Positions 39,234-49,114 of a DNA stretch of 64,000 bases are shown piece by piece (the stretch's first letter is position 1; each line of letters opens with the position of its first letter). The notes under the pieces were generated by a model, which worked only from the letters and a program-made list of their open reading frames with translations, was not told the origin of the DNA and ran no database searches. Source of the DNA: an uncultured beta proteobacterium (GTDB taxonomy: Bacteria > Pseudomonadota > Gammaproteobacteria > Burkholderiales > Burkholderiaceae_C); assembly GCA_903869595.1 (NCBI GenBank), contig CAIPZV010000014.1, positions 1 to 64,000 of the forward strand, written 5' to 3'. A program made the translations under genes and the position numbers.

Positions 39234-40661
39234 TTAATTAAACCGAACGTACTCAAAATCCACCGGCTGACGATTGATGCCGATGGCCGGCGGCGCAATC
39301 CAGTTGGCGAACTTGCCCGGCTCAACCACGCGCCCCATCAGGCTTTGCACAAACGCGCGGTCTTCTGCCGTGGGCAACCATTCGCCCACCTTGGCGCTCC
39401 ATTCATTCTCCGACAGCACGCGGCCATCGGGCGACACCTTGGCGCCGGACAAAGCGCCGATGTTGCGGTGAAACGCTTTGTGCGGCACGCTCAGGCGGTG
39501 CGGCAAACCGGCTTTGTCTATGACCCGGTTCCAGCGCTCGACACCACCGACCGAGTCTTTGATGAAGTCGTCGCGCAGCACTTCGTTTAGCGCGTTCAAC
39601 ATAGGCACTTCTTTTTCCTGCAACTGGCCGTTGACCACGTTCAACACTTTGTAAGTTTGACCGCGCAACACATGGTCGTCATCGCGCTTGGTTTCTTCGT
39701 AGCGGCCTTTGATGCCGGTGGAATAAAACGTGGCCGCGTTGCTCGATTCGTCTGCACCGAACAAATCAATCGTCACGCTGAAGTGGAAATTCAGGTAACG
39801 CTGCAAAGTCGGCAAGTCAATCACGCCTGCTGCGCGCAATTTGCCCACGTCGTCGGTCTTCATTTCGTTCATCGCCGCACAGGTGCGCTGGATGATGCGG
39901 CTGATCCCTGACTCGCCGACAAACATGTGGTGCGCTTCTTCGGTCAACATGAACTTGGTCGTGCGTGCCAGCGGATCGAAACTGCTTTCCGCCAAAGCGC
40001 ACAACTGGAACTTGCCGTCGCGGTCGGTGAAATACGTGAACATGAAAAAGCTCAGCCAATCCGGCGTCTCTTCGTTGAAGGCTTGCAAAATGCGCGGGTT
40101 GTCTTCTTGGCCGCTGCGACGCTCCAGCAGCGCTTCGGCTTCTTCGCGGCCATCGCGGCCAAAATGTTTGTGCAACAAATACACCATGGCCCACAGGTGA
40201 CGGCCTTCTTCCACGTTGATTTGAAACAGGTTGCGCAAGTCGTACATGCTGGGCGCGGTTTTGCCTAAGTGGCGCTGCTGCTCGACAGATGCTGGCTCGG
40301 TGTCGCCTTGCGTGACGATGATGCGGCGCAAATTGGCGCGGTGTTCGCCGGGCACGTCTTGCCAGGCTTTCTCGCCTTTGTGGTCGCCGAAGTGGATGTT
40401 GCGATCCGCTTCGCCGTGGTTCAGAAAAATGCCCCAGCGGTAGTCGCGCATCTTGACGTGACCGAACTGCGCCCAGCCTTGCGGGTCTACGCTGACGGCG
40501 GTGCGCAAATACACCTCGTTGTCGGTTGTACCTTCGGGGCCCATGTCGTCCCACCAGTTGATGAAGTTGGGTTGCCACTGTTCAAGCGCGCGCTGCAAAG
40601 TGCGGTCGCCGCCAAGGTCGACGTTGTTGGGGATTTTTTCGCTGTAGTTGATGGCTGACAT
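39234..40661 (-). CDS. boxB: Benzoyl-CoA 2,3-epoxidase subunit B
   Basis: NVDLGGDRTLQRALEQWQPNFINWWDDMGPEG; REEAEALLERRSGQEDNPRILQAFNEETPDWLSFFMFTYFTDRDGKFQL. Confidence 0.96.
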   Translation of the reverse strand: MSAINYSEKIPNNVDLGGDRTLQRALEQWQPNFINWWDDMGPEGTTDNEVYLRTAVSVDPQGWAQFGHVKMRDYRWGIFLNHGEADRNIHFGDHKGEKAWQDVPGEHRANLRRIIVTQGDTEPASVEQQRHLGKTAPSMYDLRNLFQINVEEGRHLWAMVYLLHKHFGRDGREEAEALLERRSGQEDNPRILQAFNEETPDWLSFFMFTYFTDRDGKFQLCALAESSFDPLARTTKFMLTEEAHHMFVGESGISRIIQRTCAAMNEMKTDDVGKLRAAGVIDLPTLQRYLNFHFSVTIDLFGADESSNAATFYSTGIKGRYEETKRDDDHVLRGQTYKVLNVVNGQLQEKEVPMLNALNEVLRDDFIKDSVGGVERWNRVIDKAGLPHRLSVPHKAFHRNIGALSGAKVSPDGRVLSENEWSAKVGEWLPTAEDRAFVQSLMGRVVEPGKFANWIAPPAIGINRQPVDFEYVRFN

Positions 40662-40724
40662 GAGGGGCTCCGTTTTTAAATGCGTGGTGAAGTAGTTTGG
40701 ATGAGAGATGGTTTGCGCGGGTGC

Positions 40725-42383
40725 TTACACGCGGTTCCAGTCAAAGGCGGCGCGTTCGCCTTTGCCGTAAACCTTGAGCGCGCCTTTTTCGCCCACCGCA
40801 TTGGGGCGCTGAAAAATCCAGTTCTGCCAAGCCGTCAAGCGGCCAAACACGCGGGTGTGCATGGTCTCTTTGCCGTTGAAGCGCAAATTGGCTTCCAGGC
40901 CGGTCATGGCGTCGGGCGACATGGACACGCGCTCTTCGATGGCGATGCGCACTTCGTCGGCCCAGTCGATGTCATCGGGCGCGGCGGTGACCAGGCCTAG
41001 CGCGAAAGCGGCGTCGGCATCCAAGGCCTGGCCGACTGCGGCGCGCACGGCCTCTAGCGGGCCGGCTTCTTCGTAAAAACGGCGTTGTAAACGGCTTTGG
41101 CCGGTGGCCATGGGGTAGGTGCCAAAGTTGCGCTCGCCTACGATGATGTGCGGCGCGCGCGCGGTATCGTCGGGCAGCATCAGTTGGTAGCTGCGGTCGC
41201 AGGCTAGCGCAAATTCCAGGTAACTACCGGCAAAGCAAGAGCCCGGCTCGATCAGCGCAAACAGGCTGCGCGAGGAGACATCCAGGCGGCTGAAAGTGCG
41301 GCGCAGCAGGCCGGTGGTTTCGCGCACCAGCCAGTGGCCGGCTTGCGCTTGCAGTACTGCGTCCATGGCCAGCACGGCGGCGCTGTCGCCTTCGGTTTTC
41401 ATCAGCCAGATGCCGATCTCCAACTCGTTGGTGCGCATATGCAAGATCGCGTCTTCCAGCTCGCGCGCCATGCGCAGCGGGAACCATTGCGCGCCTTGGG
41501 CTTCGATGTCGTCCACGGTGTTGGGCTGCGCGCCCTTCGGCGCTTGAATCGTCCACACCGCGCTGCGCTTGGCGCGGTCTATTTCCACCTTGAGCGTGCT
41601 GTAGTGCAGGGCATCGGCGCTTAGTGTGCGCTGCAAAGGCGTGAGTTGCACGCCTTGTGCATCGGCAGGCCGGTCGCTTTGCGCGGCCAGCGCCAGAGCG
41701 CGTTCACGTACGCGGGCGGCAAATTCGGCGGGCTTGGCCAGGCCATCGACCAAGCGCCAGTCTTTGGCTTTTTGGCCGCGCACGCCTTCGGCGCTGGTGC
41801 AAAACACGTCGGCCAGGTCGTGGCGCACGCGGCGCTTGTCGGTCACGCGGGTCAGGCCGCCAGTGCCGGGCAGCACGCCCAGCAAAGGCACTTCGGGCAG
41901 GCTGACGGCGGACGAGCGGTCATCGACCAGCAGGATTTCGTCACAAGCCAGCGCCAACTCGTAGCCGCCACCGGCACAAGCGCCATTGACCGCTGCCAAA
42001 AACTTCAGGCCGCTATGGGCCGAGGAGTCTTCCAGGCCGTTGCGCGTTTCGTTGGTGAATTTGCAGAAATTGACTTTCCAGGCGTGGCTGCTCAGGCCTA
42101 GCATGAAGATATTGGCGCCGGAGCAAAACACTTTGTCCTTGGCGCTGGTAATGACCACGCTGCGCACCTCGGGGTGTTCAAAGCGGAGGCGGTTGATGGC
42201 GTCGTGCAACTCGATGTCCACGCCCAGGTCGTAGCTATTGAGCTTGAGCTTGTAGCCGGGGCGCAGGCCGCCGTTTTCGTCAAAGTCGGCCTTGAGCGTG
42301 GCCACCGGACCCTCAAAACTCAGCGTCCAATGGCGGTATTGGCTGGGTTCGGTCTGGTAGTTGACAAAGGATTCAGGGTTCAT
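40725..42383 (-). CDS. boxC: 2,3-epoxybenzoyl-CoA dihydrolase
   Basis: Long crotonase-family protein; FVNYQTEPSQYRHWTLSFEGPVATLKADFDENGGLRPGYKLKLNSYDLGVDIELHDAINRLRFEHPEVR. Confidence 0.96.
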   Translation of the reverse strand: MNPESFVNYQTEPSQYRHWTLSFEGPVATLKADFDENGGLRPGYKLKLNSYDLGVDIELHDAINRLRFEHPEVRSVVITSAKDKVFCSGANIFMLGLSSHAWKVNFCKFTNETRNGLEDSSAHSGLKFLAAVNGACAGGGYELALACDEILLVDDRSSAVSLPEVPLLGVLPGTGGLTRVTDKRRVRHDLADVFCTSAEGVRGQKAKDWRLVDGLAKPAEFAARVRERALALAAQSDRPADAQGVQLTPLQRTLSADALHYSTLKVEIDRAKRSAVWTIQAPKGAQPNTVDDIEAQGAQWFPLRMARELEDAILHMRTNELEIGIWLMKTEGDSAAVLAMDAVLQAQAGHWLVRETTGLLRRTFSRLDVSSRSLFALIEPGSCFAGSYLEFALACDRSYQLMLPDDTARAPHIIVGERNFGTYPMATGQSRLQRRFYEEAGPLEAVRAAVGQALDADAAFALGLVTAAPDDIDWADEVRIAIEERVSMSPDAMTGLEANLRFNGKETMHTRVFGRLTAWQNWIFQRPNAVGEKGALKVYGKGERAAFDWNRV

Positions 42384-42413
42384 GGCGGACTCACTTTGAA
42401 ATACGCATAAAAG

Positions 42414-42446
42414 TGCATTTATTTAACGTTAATGCATCATAGTGCA
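42414..42446. promoter_or_regulatory. Candidate BoxR operator upstream of boxC: three TGCA boxes, including TGCA-N6-TGCA (42433-42446)
   Basis: gtgcatttatttaacgttaatgcatcatagtgcat. Confidence 0.6.
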
Positions 42447-42479
42447 TAAAACAAAAGCACGTCAAGCATTTTTTGCTGC

Positions 42480-43409
42480 TTAGGGCGCAATCTGCAAATA
42501 GCCCCGCACCGTGGCGCGCAGCAGCTCGAACGTGGCTTCCAAGTCCTGGGCGCTGGTGTTGACCGCAAATTGGGCTTTGGAATAAAAAGACTGGCGCCCG
42601 TCCAAAATGTTTTTTAGATCTTGCAGGGCCTCCTTGCTGGCGGCCATGGGCCGCAAATCACCCTGGGCGGTGACGCGGCGCAAGTGGTCTGCCGGGTCCG
42701 CTTGCAGCCACAGCGTGGTGCAGTGCGCCAGCAGCAGGCTAAAGCTGGCCGGGTCCGACACCAGGCCGCCGGGCGTGGCGATCACCGCCTCGGGGTAGAT
42801 CTGGATGCTTTCCTCCAAAGCCCGGCGCTCGTAGCGGCGGTAGGCGTTGGTGCCGTACAAGGCCTGAATTTCGGCCACGCTGCAACCGGCCAATTTTTCT
42901 ATTTCACGGCTCAGTTCCACGAAGGGGTAGCCCAGGTCTTCGGCCAGCATCTGCCCCAGCGTGGACTTGCCCGCGCCGCGCAGGCCCACCAGGGCGACGC
43001 GGGTGCTGCGCTCCTGGCCCGCGCCGCCGGTGCCCAGCAGTTCCCCAATAGCGATACGCACCCGGTGCAGCGTGGGCGCGTCGCATTGCTCTAGCATTTC
43101 GCGAATCATCAGCCAGTCCGGCGAGGAGGTGCTGACATCGCCCAGCAACTCGGCCAGAGTGCACTGCAAAGCCTTGGCTACTTGCAAAAGCACCAGCACC
43201 GAGGCATTGCCCAGGCCGTATTCCATGTTCGCCAAATGCCGCTCGGACACCTGCGCCGCTGCTGCCAGCGCCTTGCGCGTCATGCCCCGGCGAGCGCGCA
43301 GCGCACCCACACGCTGGCCCAAACCGACCAAATAAGGGTGCTTGTCCTCGCTGCTCGCCGCGCTGTCCGTCGAAATTTCGGTGTCTGTATGCAATATAGT
43401 GCTTGACAT
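42480..43409 (-). CDS. boxR: BoxR-type transcriptional regulator (XRE helix-turn-helix plus shikimate-kinase-like domain)
   Basis: HTH GMTRKALAAAAQVSERHLANMEYGLGNASVLVLLQVAKAL; kinase VALVGLRGAGKSTLGQMLAEDLGYPFVELSREIE. Confidence 0.93.
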   Translation of the reverse strand: MSSTILHTDTEISTDSAASSEDKHPYLVGLGQRVGALRARRGMTRKALAAAAQVSERHLANMEYGLGNASVLVLLQVAKALQCTLAELLGDVSTSSPDWLMIREMLEQCDAPTLHRVRIAIGELLGTGGAGQERSTRVALVGLRGAGKSTLGQMLAEDLGYPFVELSREIEKLAGCSVAEIQALYGTNAYRRYERRALEESIQIYPEAVIATPGGLVSDPASFSLLLAHCTTLWLQADPADHLRRVTAQGDLRPMAASKEALQDLKNILDGRQSFYSKAQFAVNTSAQDLEATFELLRATVRGYLQIAP

Positions 43410-43452
43410 GGTGGAAAAATGAATTTAAGGTCCGCTTACGCACAATAATGCA
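43390..43452. promoter_or_regulatory. Candidate BoxR operator region for bclA/boxR: TGCA-N6-TGCT (43390-43403) and TGCA (43449-43452)
   Basis: tatgcaatatagtgcttgac and aataatgcattttt. Confidence 0.5.
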
Positions 43453-43574
43453 TTTTTTCGGAAGCTGCAAGCTGCGATAGCGCAAACTTTGTCAAGTTGG
43501 CCCGACCAATTGGCGAAGCGATAAGCCGCCCCGCGTGCTACAAAGTGACCGAGCGATAAAGAGGAGCAAACAAC

Positions 43575-45158
43575 ATGGCAGAAACCACGGCGATGGACCC
43601 GCAGGCTGAGGTTTTCAATTTCGCGCAGTACCTGCTGGACTGCAATACCGTCCATGGCGAGCGCCTGGCCTATGTGGATGACCAGCGCGCGCTGCGCTAT
43701 GGCGAGCTGGCCCACCAGGTGCAGGCGGTGGCAGCCGCCTTGCAGGCCGGTGGCGTGCGCCGCGAAGAGCGGGTGTTTGTGCTGATGCACGACTGCATCG
43801 ACTGGCCCTGCGCGTTTTTGGGCGCCCTGTACGCGGGCAGCGTGCCGGTGGCGGCCAATACCTTGCTCAAGGCCGAGGACTACGCCTATATGTTGGGCAA
43901 GAGTCGCGCGCAACTGGCCGTGGTGTCGCAGGCCCTGTTGCCAGTGTTGCTCGAAGCCATGGCCCTGGAGCCGCACGAGCTGCGCCAGGTGGTGGTCTCG
44001 CGTGCTGCACATCCGCTGCCCGAAGGCTGCATAGCGATGGAGGACTGGCTGGTGGCGCAACCCGCCATGGCGCAGTGCGCGCCCACGCATCCGCAAGACC
44101 CCGGTTTTTGGTTGTTTTCCTCCGGCTCCACCGGCAGGCCCAAGGCCACGGTCCACAGCCACGCCAACCCCTATTGGACAGCCAAGCTCTACGGCCAGGA
44201 CGTCTTGGCTTTGCACGCGGGCGATGTGTGTTTTTCTGCGGCGAAATTGTTTTTTGCCTACGGCCTGGGCAACGCGCTGACTTTCCCTTTAAGCGTTGGC
44301 GCCACTACGGTTTTGATGGCCGAGCGGCCCACGCCCGATGCGGTGTTTCACCGGCTGCTAGGCGGCGTGGGTGGGCAAAAGCCCACGGCGTTTTACGGCG
44401 CGCCCACCTTGTTTGCGGCCATGCTGGCCTCGTCGGCTTTGCCTGCGGCCCAGGCTACGGCTTTACGCCTGGTGTCCTCGGCAGGTGAAGCCTTGCCTGC
44501 GGACATCGGCCAGCGCTTTAAAGCGCATTTCGGGGTGGACATCGTCGATGGCATAGGTTCTACCGAGATGCTGCATATTTACCTGTCCAACCGGCCCGGC
44601 CAAGTGCGCTACGGCACCACCGGCTGGCCGGTGCCGGGCTACGACATCGCGCTGCGCGACGACGCCGGCCAGGACGTGCCCGACGGCGAGACCGGCGAAT
44701 TGTTCATCCGGGGCCCCAGCGCCGCCATGCTGTACTGGGGCAACCGTGAAAAAACCATAGAAACCTTTCAGGGCGCCTGGACCCGCAGCGGCGACAAATA
44801 CATCCGCAATGCGGACGGCAGCTATACCTACAGTGGCCGCAGCGATGACATGCTCAAGGTCAGCGGCGTGTATGTCTCGCCCTTTGAAGTGGAGTCCACC
44901 CTGATTGAGCACCCGGCGGTGCTAGAGGCCGCCGTCATCGGCGTGCTGGACGCCGACGGCCTGACCAAAACCAAAGCTTATGTGGTGCGCAAAGCGGGGC
45001 AAGCGGTCAGCGCCGACGAACTCAAAGCCTTTGTCAAAGACCGGTTGGCGCCCTTCAAATACCCGCGCATGATTGAGTTTGTGGCTGAGCTGCCCAAGAC
45101 GGCGACCGGCAAGATTCAGCGCTTCAAGCTGCGGGCTTTGTCGGCGGGGCAGGCCTGA
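43575..45158 (+). CDS. bclA: Benzoate-CoA ligase
   Basis: AMP-forming family; FWLFSSGSTGRPKATVHSHANPYWTAKLYGQDVLALHAGDVCFSAAKLFFAYGLGNALTFP; box cluster context. Confidence 0.92.
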   Translation: MAETTAMDPQAEVFNFAQYLLDCNTVHGERLAYVDDQRALRYGELAHQVQAVAAALQAGGVRREERVFVLMHDCIDWPCAFLGALYAGSVPVAANTLLKAEDYAYMLGKSRAQLAVVSQALLPVLLEAMALEPHELRQVVVSRAAHPLPEGCIAMEDWLVAQPAMAQCAPTHPQDPGFWLFSSGSTGRPKATVHSHANPYWTAKLYGQDVLALHAGDVCFSAAKLFFAYGLGNALTFPLSVGATTVLMAERPTPDAVFHRLLGGVGGQKPTAFYGAPTLFAAMLASSALPAAQATALRLVSSAGEALPADIGQRFKAHFGVDIVDGIGSTEMLHIYLSNRPGQVRYGTTGWPVPGYDIALRDDAGQDVPDGETGELFIRGPSAAMLYWGNREKTIETFQGAWTRSGDKYIRNADGSYTYSGRSDDMLKVSGVYVSPFEVESTLIEHPAVLEAAVIGVLDADGLTKTKAYVVRKAGQAVSADELKAFVKDRLAPFKYPRMIEFVAELPKTATGKIQRFKLRALSAGQA

Positions 45159-45160
45159 GC

Positions 45161-45946
45161 GTGTCCGTGCAATGGCAAGACATCGCCTATCCCGGGGGGC
45201 AGGCGCGTATCGAGTACCAATGGGTTGGCCCGCCGGGTGCGCCGGGGCCGGTCGTGGTGTTTTTGCATGAAGGCTTGGGGTCGCTGGCCCTGTGGAAGGA
45301 CTTTCCCGCGCGCATTTGTCAGCGCCTTGGGTGCAGGGGCTTGGTCTATTCGCGCCCTGGATACGGGCAGTCGCAAGACCTCGCGCCCCCGCAGCCGTGG
45401 GGCATTGACTTTATGCACCGCCAAGCCCGCGATGTCCTTGCGGCTTTGCTTAAAGCGCTGCAGGTACAAGAACCGCCGGTGTTACTGGGCCACAGCGACG
45501 GCGCATCCATCGCACTTTTGTACGCGGCGATGCACCCGGAACATTGCAGGGCAGTCATTGCGCTGGCGCCGCATTTGTTTGTGGAAGCCAAAACCCTTGC
45601 TGCGATTGCGGCTTTGCAAGCCCAGGAGGTTCGCGAGCCCTTGCTTGCGCGTTTGGGCAAACACCATCGAGATGCCCCCGCCGTCTTTAGGGCCTGGAGT
45701 CGGGCTTGGTTGATGCCCGATTTCATCCCCTGGTCAATTACTGACACAATCGCGTCTTTACGTTGCCCGGTTTTGGCGGTTCAGGGGATGGATGATGAAT
45801 ACGGCACGCTGACCCATATTCAGACATTGGCCCGCCGCCATGCAGCAACTGAGCTTTTAACCTTAGCCGCATGCGGCCATGCGCCGCACCGCGATCAATC
45901 GGAGCGGCTAGTCGCCGCAGTGTTTAATTTTTTGCACCACTTATAA
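45161..45946 (+). CDS. Alpha/beta hydrolase
   Basis: VVVFLHEGLGSLALWKDFPARICQRLG; VLLGHSDGASIALLYA. Confidence 0.88.
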   Translation: MSVQWQDIAYPGGQARIEYQWVGPPGAPGPVVVFLHEGLGSLALWKDFPARICQRLGCRGLVYSRPGYGQSQDLAPPQPWGIDFMHRQARDVLAALLKALQVQEPPVLLGHSDGASIALLYAAMHPEHCRAVIALAPHLFVEAKTLAAIAALQAQEVREPLLARLGKHHRDAPAVFRAWSRAWLMPDFIPWSITDTIASLRCPVLAVQGMDDEYGTLTHIQTLARRHAATELLTLAACGHAPHRDQSERLVAAVFNFLHHL

Positions 45947-45957
45947 GGAGACTACGC

Positions 45958-47145
45958 ATGCTTTCCACCTTGAATTTCCTGGTCCGTTGGACCGGCACTA
46001 CACTGGCATTGACTGCCTTGAGCGCTGGTTTGGCCACCGCGCAAACCACCGGCAAACTCAAGGTTGGCTTCATGCTTCCTTATACCGGTACCTTTGCCTC
46101 CCTGGGTACGGCTATCGAAAACGGATTCCGCCAGCATGTCACAGAACTTGGCGGAAAAATCGCGGGACGCGAGGTGGAGTACTTCAAGGTGGACGATGAG
46201 TCCGAGCCATCCAAGGCGACGGATAACGTTAACAAGCTTATCAAGCGCGACCAGGTCGATGTGTTGATCGGCTCGGTTCACTCTGGTGTCGCCATGGCCA
46301 TGGCCAAAGCCGCCAAGGAAAGCGGCACCTTGTTGATCGTGCCCAACGCAGGTGCCGACGCGGTTACTGGGGCCATGTGCGCCCCTAATATTTTTCGTAG
46401 CTCTTTCTCCAACTGGCAACCGGGCAACGCCATGGGCGAAGTGATGGCTAAAAAAGGCATTAAAAAAGTCGTCACGATTACTTGGAAATACGCCGCTGGC
46501 GACGAGTCGGTCAAGGGCTTCAAGGAGAGCTTTGAAAAAGGTGGCGGTACGGTAGTCAAAGAACTCAGCCTGCCTTTTCCTAACGTGGAGTTCCAAGGTT
46601 TGCTAACTGAAATTGCAGCTACCAAGCCTGATGCAGTGTTTACCTTCTTTGCCGGTGGCGGCGCCGTCAAATTCGTCAAGGACTACGCAGCCGCAGGCCT
46701 CAAAGGCACGATTCCCTTGTATGGATCGGGCTTTTTGACGGATGGAAACCTCGATGCTGAAGGTGCTGCCGCTGACGGTTTGTTCACCGCCTTGCATTAC
46801 GCCGATAGCCTGAACACCAAGCGTGACAACGCCTTCCGTTTGAACTATGCCAAGACCTTCAGAATGCAGCCTGATGTGTACGCAGTGCAAGGCTATGACG
46901 CGGCGCAAATGCTGTCTATTGGCCTGAACGCCACCAAAGGCGATGCCACCAAGGCTACCGACATTTCTGCCGCTTTGCGCAAGGCCACCATCGACAGCCC
47001 GCGCGGCCCGTTTACCATTTCCGCCTCGCATAACCCGGTGCAAGATTTTTACTTGCGCCAATCCAGCGCCAAGGAAAAAGAAAACAAAGTAGTGGGCATG
47101 GCCAGTGCCAAGTTGGCTGACCCGGGCCGCGGCTGCAAGATGTAA
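45958..47145 (+). CDS. Branched-chain amino acid-type ABC transporter substrate-binding protein (LivK-like)
   Basis: KLKVGFMLPYTGTFASLGTAIENGFRQHVTELGGKIAGREVEYFKVDDESEPSKATDNVNKLI. Confidence 0.92.
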   Translation: MLSTLNFLVRWTGTTLALTALSAGLATAQTTGKLKVGFMLPYTGTFASLGTAIENGFRQHVTELGGKIAGREVEYFKVDDESEPSKATDNVNKLIKRDQVDVLIGSVHSGVAMAMAKAAKESGTLLIVPNAGADAVTGAMCAPNIFRSSFSNWQPGNAMGEVMAKKGIKKVVTITWKYAAGDESVKGFKESFEKGGGTVVKELSLPFPNVEFQGLLTEIAATKPDAVFTFFAGGGAVKFVKDYAAAGLKGTIPLYGSGFLTDGNLDAEGAAADGLFTALHYADSLNTKRDNAFRLNYAKTFRMQPDVYAVQGYDAAQMLSIGLNATKGDATKATDISAALRKATIDSPRGPFTISASHNPVQDFYLRQSSAKEKENKVVGMASAKLADPGRGCKM

Positions 47146-47166
47146 GTTGTTGGAGCGATCAGCCCG

Positions 47167-47215
47167 AGGGCTTGTGCCCTAACGCCTCGCTGCGTTAGGC
47201 ACAGCCCTGTATTTT
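47167..47215 (+). terminator. Attenuator/terminator-like hairpin plus T-run immediately before livH
   Basis: agggcttgtgccctaacgc ctcgct gcgttaggcacagccct gtattttt; ATG of next gene at 47217. Confidence 0.7.
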
Positions 47216-47216
47216 T

Positions 47217-48098
47217 ATGGACCTCACCACTTTTCTCATCCAGTGCTTGAACGCGCTGCAATACGGCTTGCTGCTGTTCTTGGTGGCCTCGGGTCTGACG
47301 CTGATATTCGGCATCATGGGCGTGATCAACCTGGCCCATGGCAGCTTTTACATGATCGGCGCGTACATGGCATTTGCCTTGGCGCCCTTTGTGGCGGCTA
47401 CGGTAGGCGGCGGCTTTTTCACCACTTTGTTGTTTGGTTTGATCCTGGCCGTCGCGCTAGGCTATTTGCTGGAGTGGGCGTTTTACAGTTTTCTGTATAC
47501 CCGTGAGCATTTGCAGCAAGTGCTGATGACTTACGGCCTGATCCTGGTGTTTGAAGAACTGCGCAGCCTGCTGGTTGGCGACGATGTGCACGGCGTGCAA
47601 GCCCCGGATTTTTTATCCGGCAGCATCCCGCTGGGCGACATGATGGTCTACCCGGTGTATCGCCTATTTATTTCCGGCGTATGTTTGCTCTTGGCGCTGG
47701 GCATGTACTTTGTGTTTGCCAAAACCCGCCTAGGCATGATGATTCGTGCGGGCAGTACCAACCGCGAGATGGTGCAGTCCCTGGGCATTGACATCAAGTT
47801 TCTCTACCGCGTGGTATTTGCCGCCGGGGTGGCTATTGCGGTGCTGGCGGGCATGGTGGCCGCGCCGGTGTCCTCGGTCTATCCAGGCATGGGCAGCCTG
47901 GTGTTGATTATTTGTTTTGTGGTGGTGGTGATCGGCGGTATCGGCTCGATACGCGGGGCCTTGTTGGCGTCTTTGCTGATCGGTGTGGTCGATACCTTTG
48001 GCAAAGTACTGGTGCCGCAGGTGGCTGGCGTGCTAGTGTATGTGTTGATGGCCGTCATATTGCTGTGGAAGCCCGATGGCTTGTTCAAGGCGGGTTAA
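47217..48098 (+). CDS. LivH-type ABC permease
   Basis: FLVASGLTLIFGIMGVINLAHGSFYMIGAYMA; ends in TAATG with livM. Confidence 0.93.
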   Translation: MDLTTFLIQCLNALQYGLLLFLVASGLTLIFGIMGVINLAHGSFYMIGAYMAFALAPFVAATVGGGFFTTLLFGLILAVALGYLLEWAFYSFLYTREHLQQVLMTYGLILVFEELRSLLVGDDVHGVQAPDFLSGSIPLGDMMVYPVYRLFISGVCLLLALGMYFVFAKTRLGMMIRAGSTNREMVQSLGIDIKFLYRVVFAAGVAIAVLAGMVAAPVSSVYPGMGSLVLIICFVVVVIGGIGSIRGALLASLLIGVVDTFGKVLVPQVAGVLVYVLMAVILLWKPDGLFKAG

Positions 48099-49114
48099 TG
48101 CGCGCGCAGCTTCCTAAATTTTTGTTTGTGTTGGCCAGCTTTGCAGCGCTGGCCGTGTTCCCGCATGTGGCGGGTAATTTTGGTGTCGATTTGGCCACCA
48201 AGATCATGATTTTTGCGGTGCTGGCGCTCAGCCTGGAATTGCTGGTGGGCAAGACCGGCCTGGTCTGCTTCGGGCAGGCCGCGTTTTTTGGCATTGGCGC
48301 GTATGCCACCGTGCTTTTGTCACCGTCTGACGGGCCTGCTTCGGTGGCGACACTGTTGCCCTTGTGTGTGCTGCTGGCTGCCGCTTACGCCTTGGTGGTA
48401 GGCGCGCTGTCTTTGCGCACCAAGGGCGTGTATTTCATTATGGTTACCTTGGCTTTCGCGCAAATGGCCTATTACGTGGTGCATGACACACCTTTGGGCG
48501 GCGGCACCGACGGCATTTACCTGATGATGAAGCCGGCGCTGGGCGACTGGTTGGATCTGGAAAAGCCCCTGGTGATGTACCGCTTTACGCTGGCTTGTCT
48601 TTTAGGCACTTTTGTATTTTTGGCCTTGCTGGGCCGCTCCAAATTCGGCCATGCGCTGGCCGGTATCCGGGTCAATGAACAGCGCATGCGCGCCACTGGT
48701 TTTTCTACTTACCCGTACAAGCTGGCGGCGTTTGTGGTGTCAGGTGGTATTGCCGGACTGGCTGGGTTTTTGTTTGCCGTGAAAGATGGTTTTGTGAACC
48801 CGGAAATGATGAGCTGGCATATTTCAGGCGAGGTGCTCATCATCATTATTTTGGGCGGCTTGGGCCATTTGCGCGGCGCACTGATTGGCGCGTTCGCGTT
48901 TGCGCTCTTGCAAGAATTTTTCCGCTCCGAGGCGATTTTTGGCGAGTTCGCCAAGCACTGGCATCTGGGCTTGGGGCTGACCATCATCGCCAGCGTGGCC
49001 TTGCTGCCGCGCGGTTTGGTGGGCATACCAGCGCAGTTGTTCGGGCGCAAGCCCGGTACGCACAGCGGCGGTGCTTTGGCGCAAGCGACGCCCACAAAGG
49101 CAGGCCATGCATAG
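48098..49114 (+). CDS. LivM-type ABC permease
   Basis: ALSLELLVGKTGLVCFGQAAFFGIGAYATVLL; GIRVNEQRMRATGFSTYPYKLAAFVVSGGIAGLAG. Confidence 0.93.
   Translation: MRAQLPKFLFVLASFAALAVFPHVAGNFGVDLATKIMIFAVLALSLELLVGKTGLVCFGQAAFFGIGAYATVLLSPSDGPASVATLLPLCVLLAAAYALVVGALSLRTKGVYFIMVTLAFAQMAYYVVHDTPLGGGTDGIYLMMKPALGDWLDLEKPLVMYRFTLACLLGTFVFLALLGRSKFGHALAGIRVNEQRMRATGFSTYPYKLAAFVVSGGIAGLAGFLFAVKDGFVNPEMMSWHISGEVLIIIILGGLGHLRGALIGAFAFALLQEFFRSEAIFGEFAKHWHLGLGLTIIASVALLPRGLVGIPAQLFGRKPGTHSGGALAQATPTKAGHA

Noticed and set aside
38897-39241. 114-aa ORF with 20-aa repeats (PPRGFSKKAN...ICNS)
   Set aside because: Starts inside a palindromic repeat and runs through the hairpin; reported as DNA repeat rather than protein.
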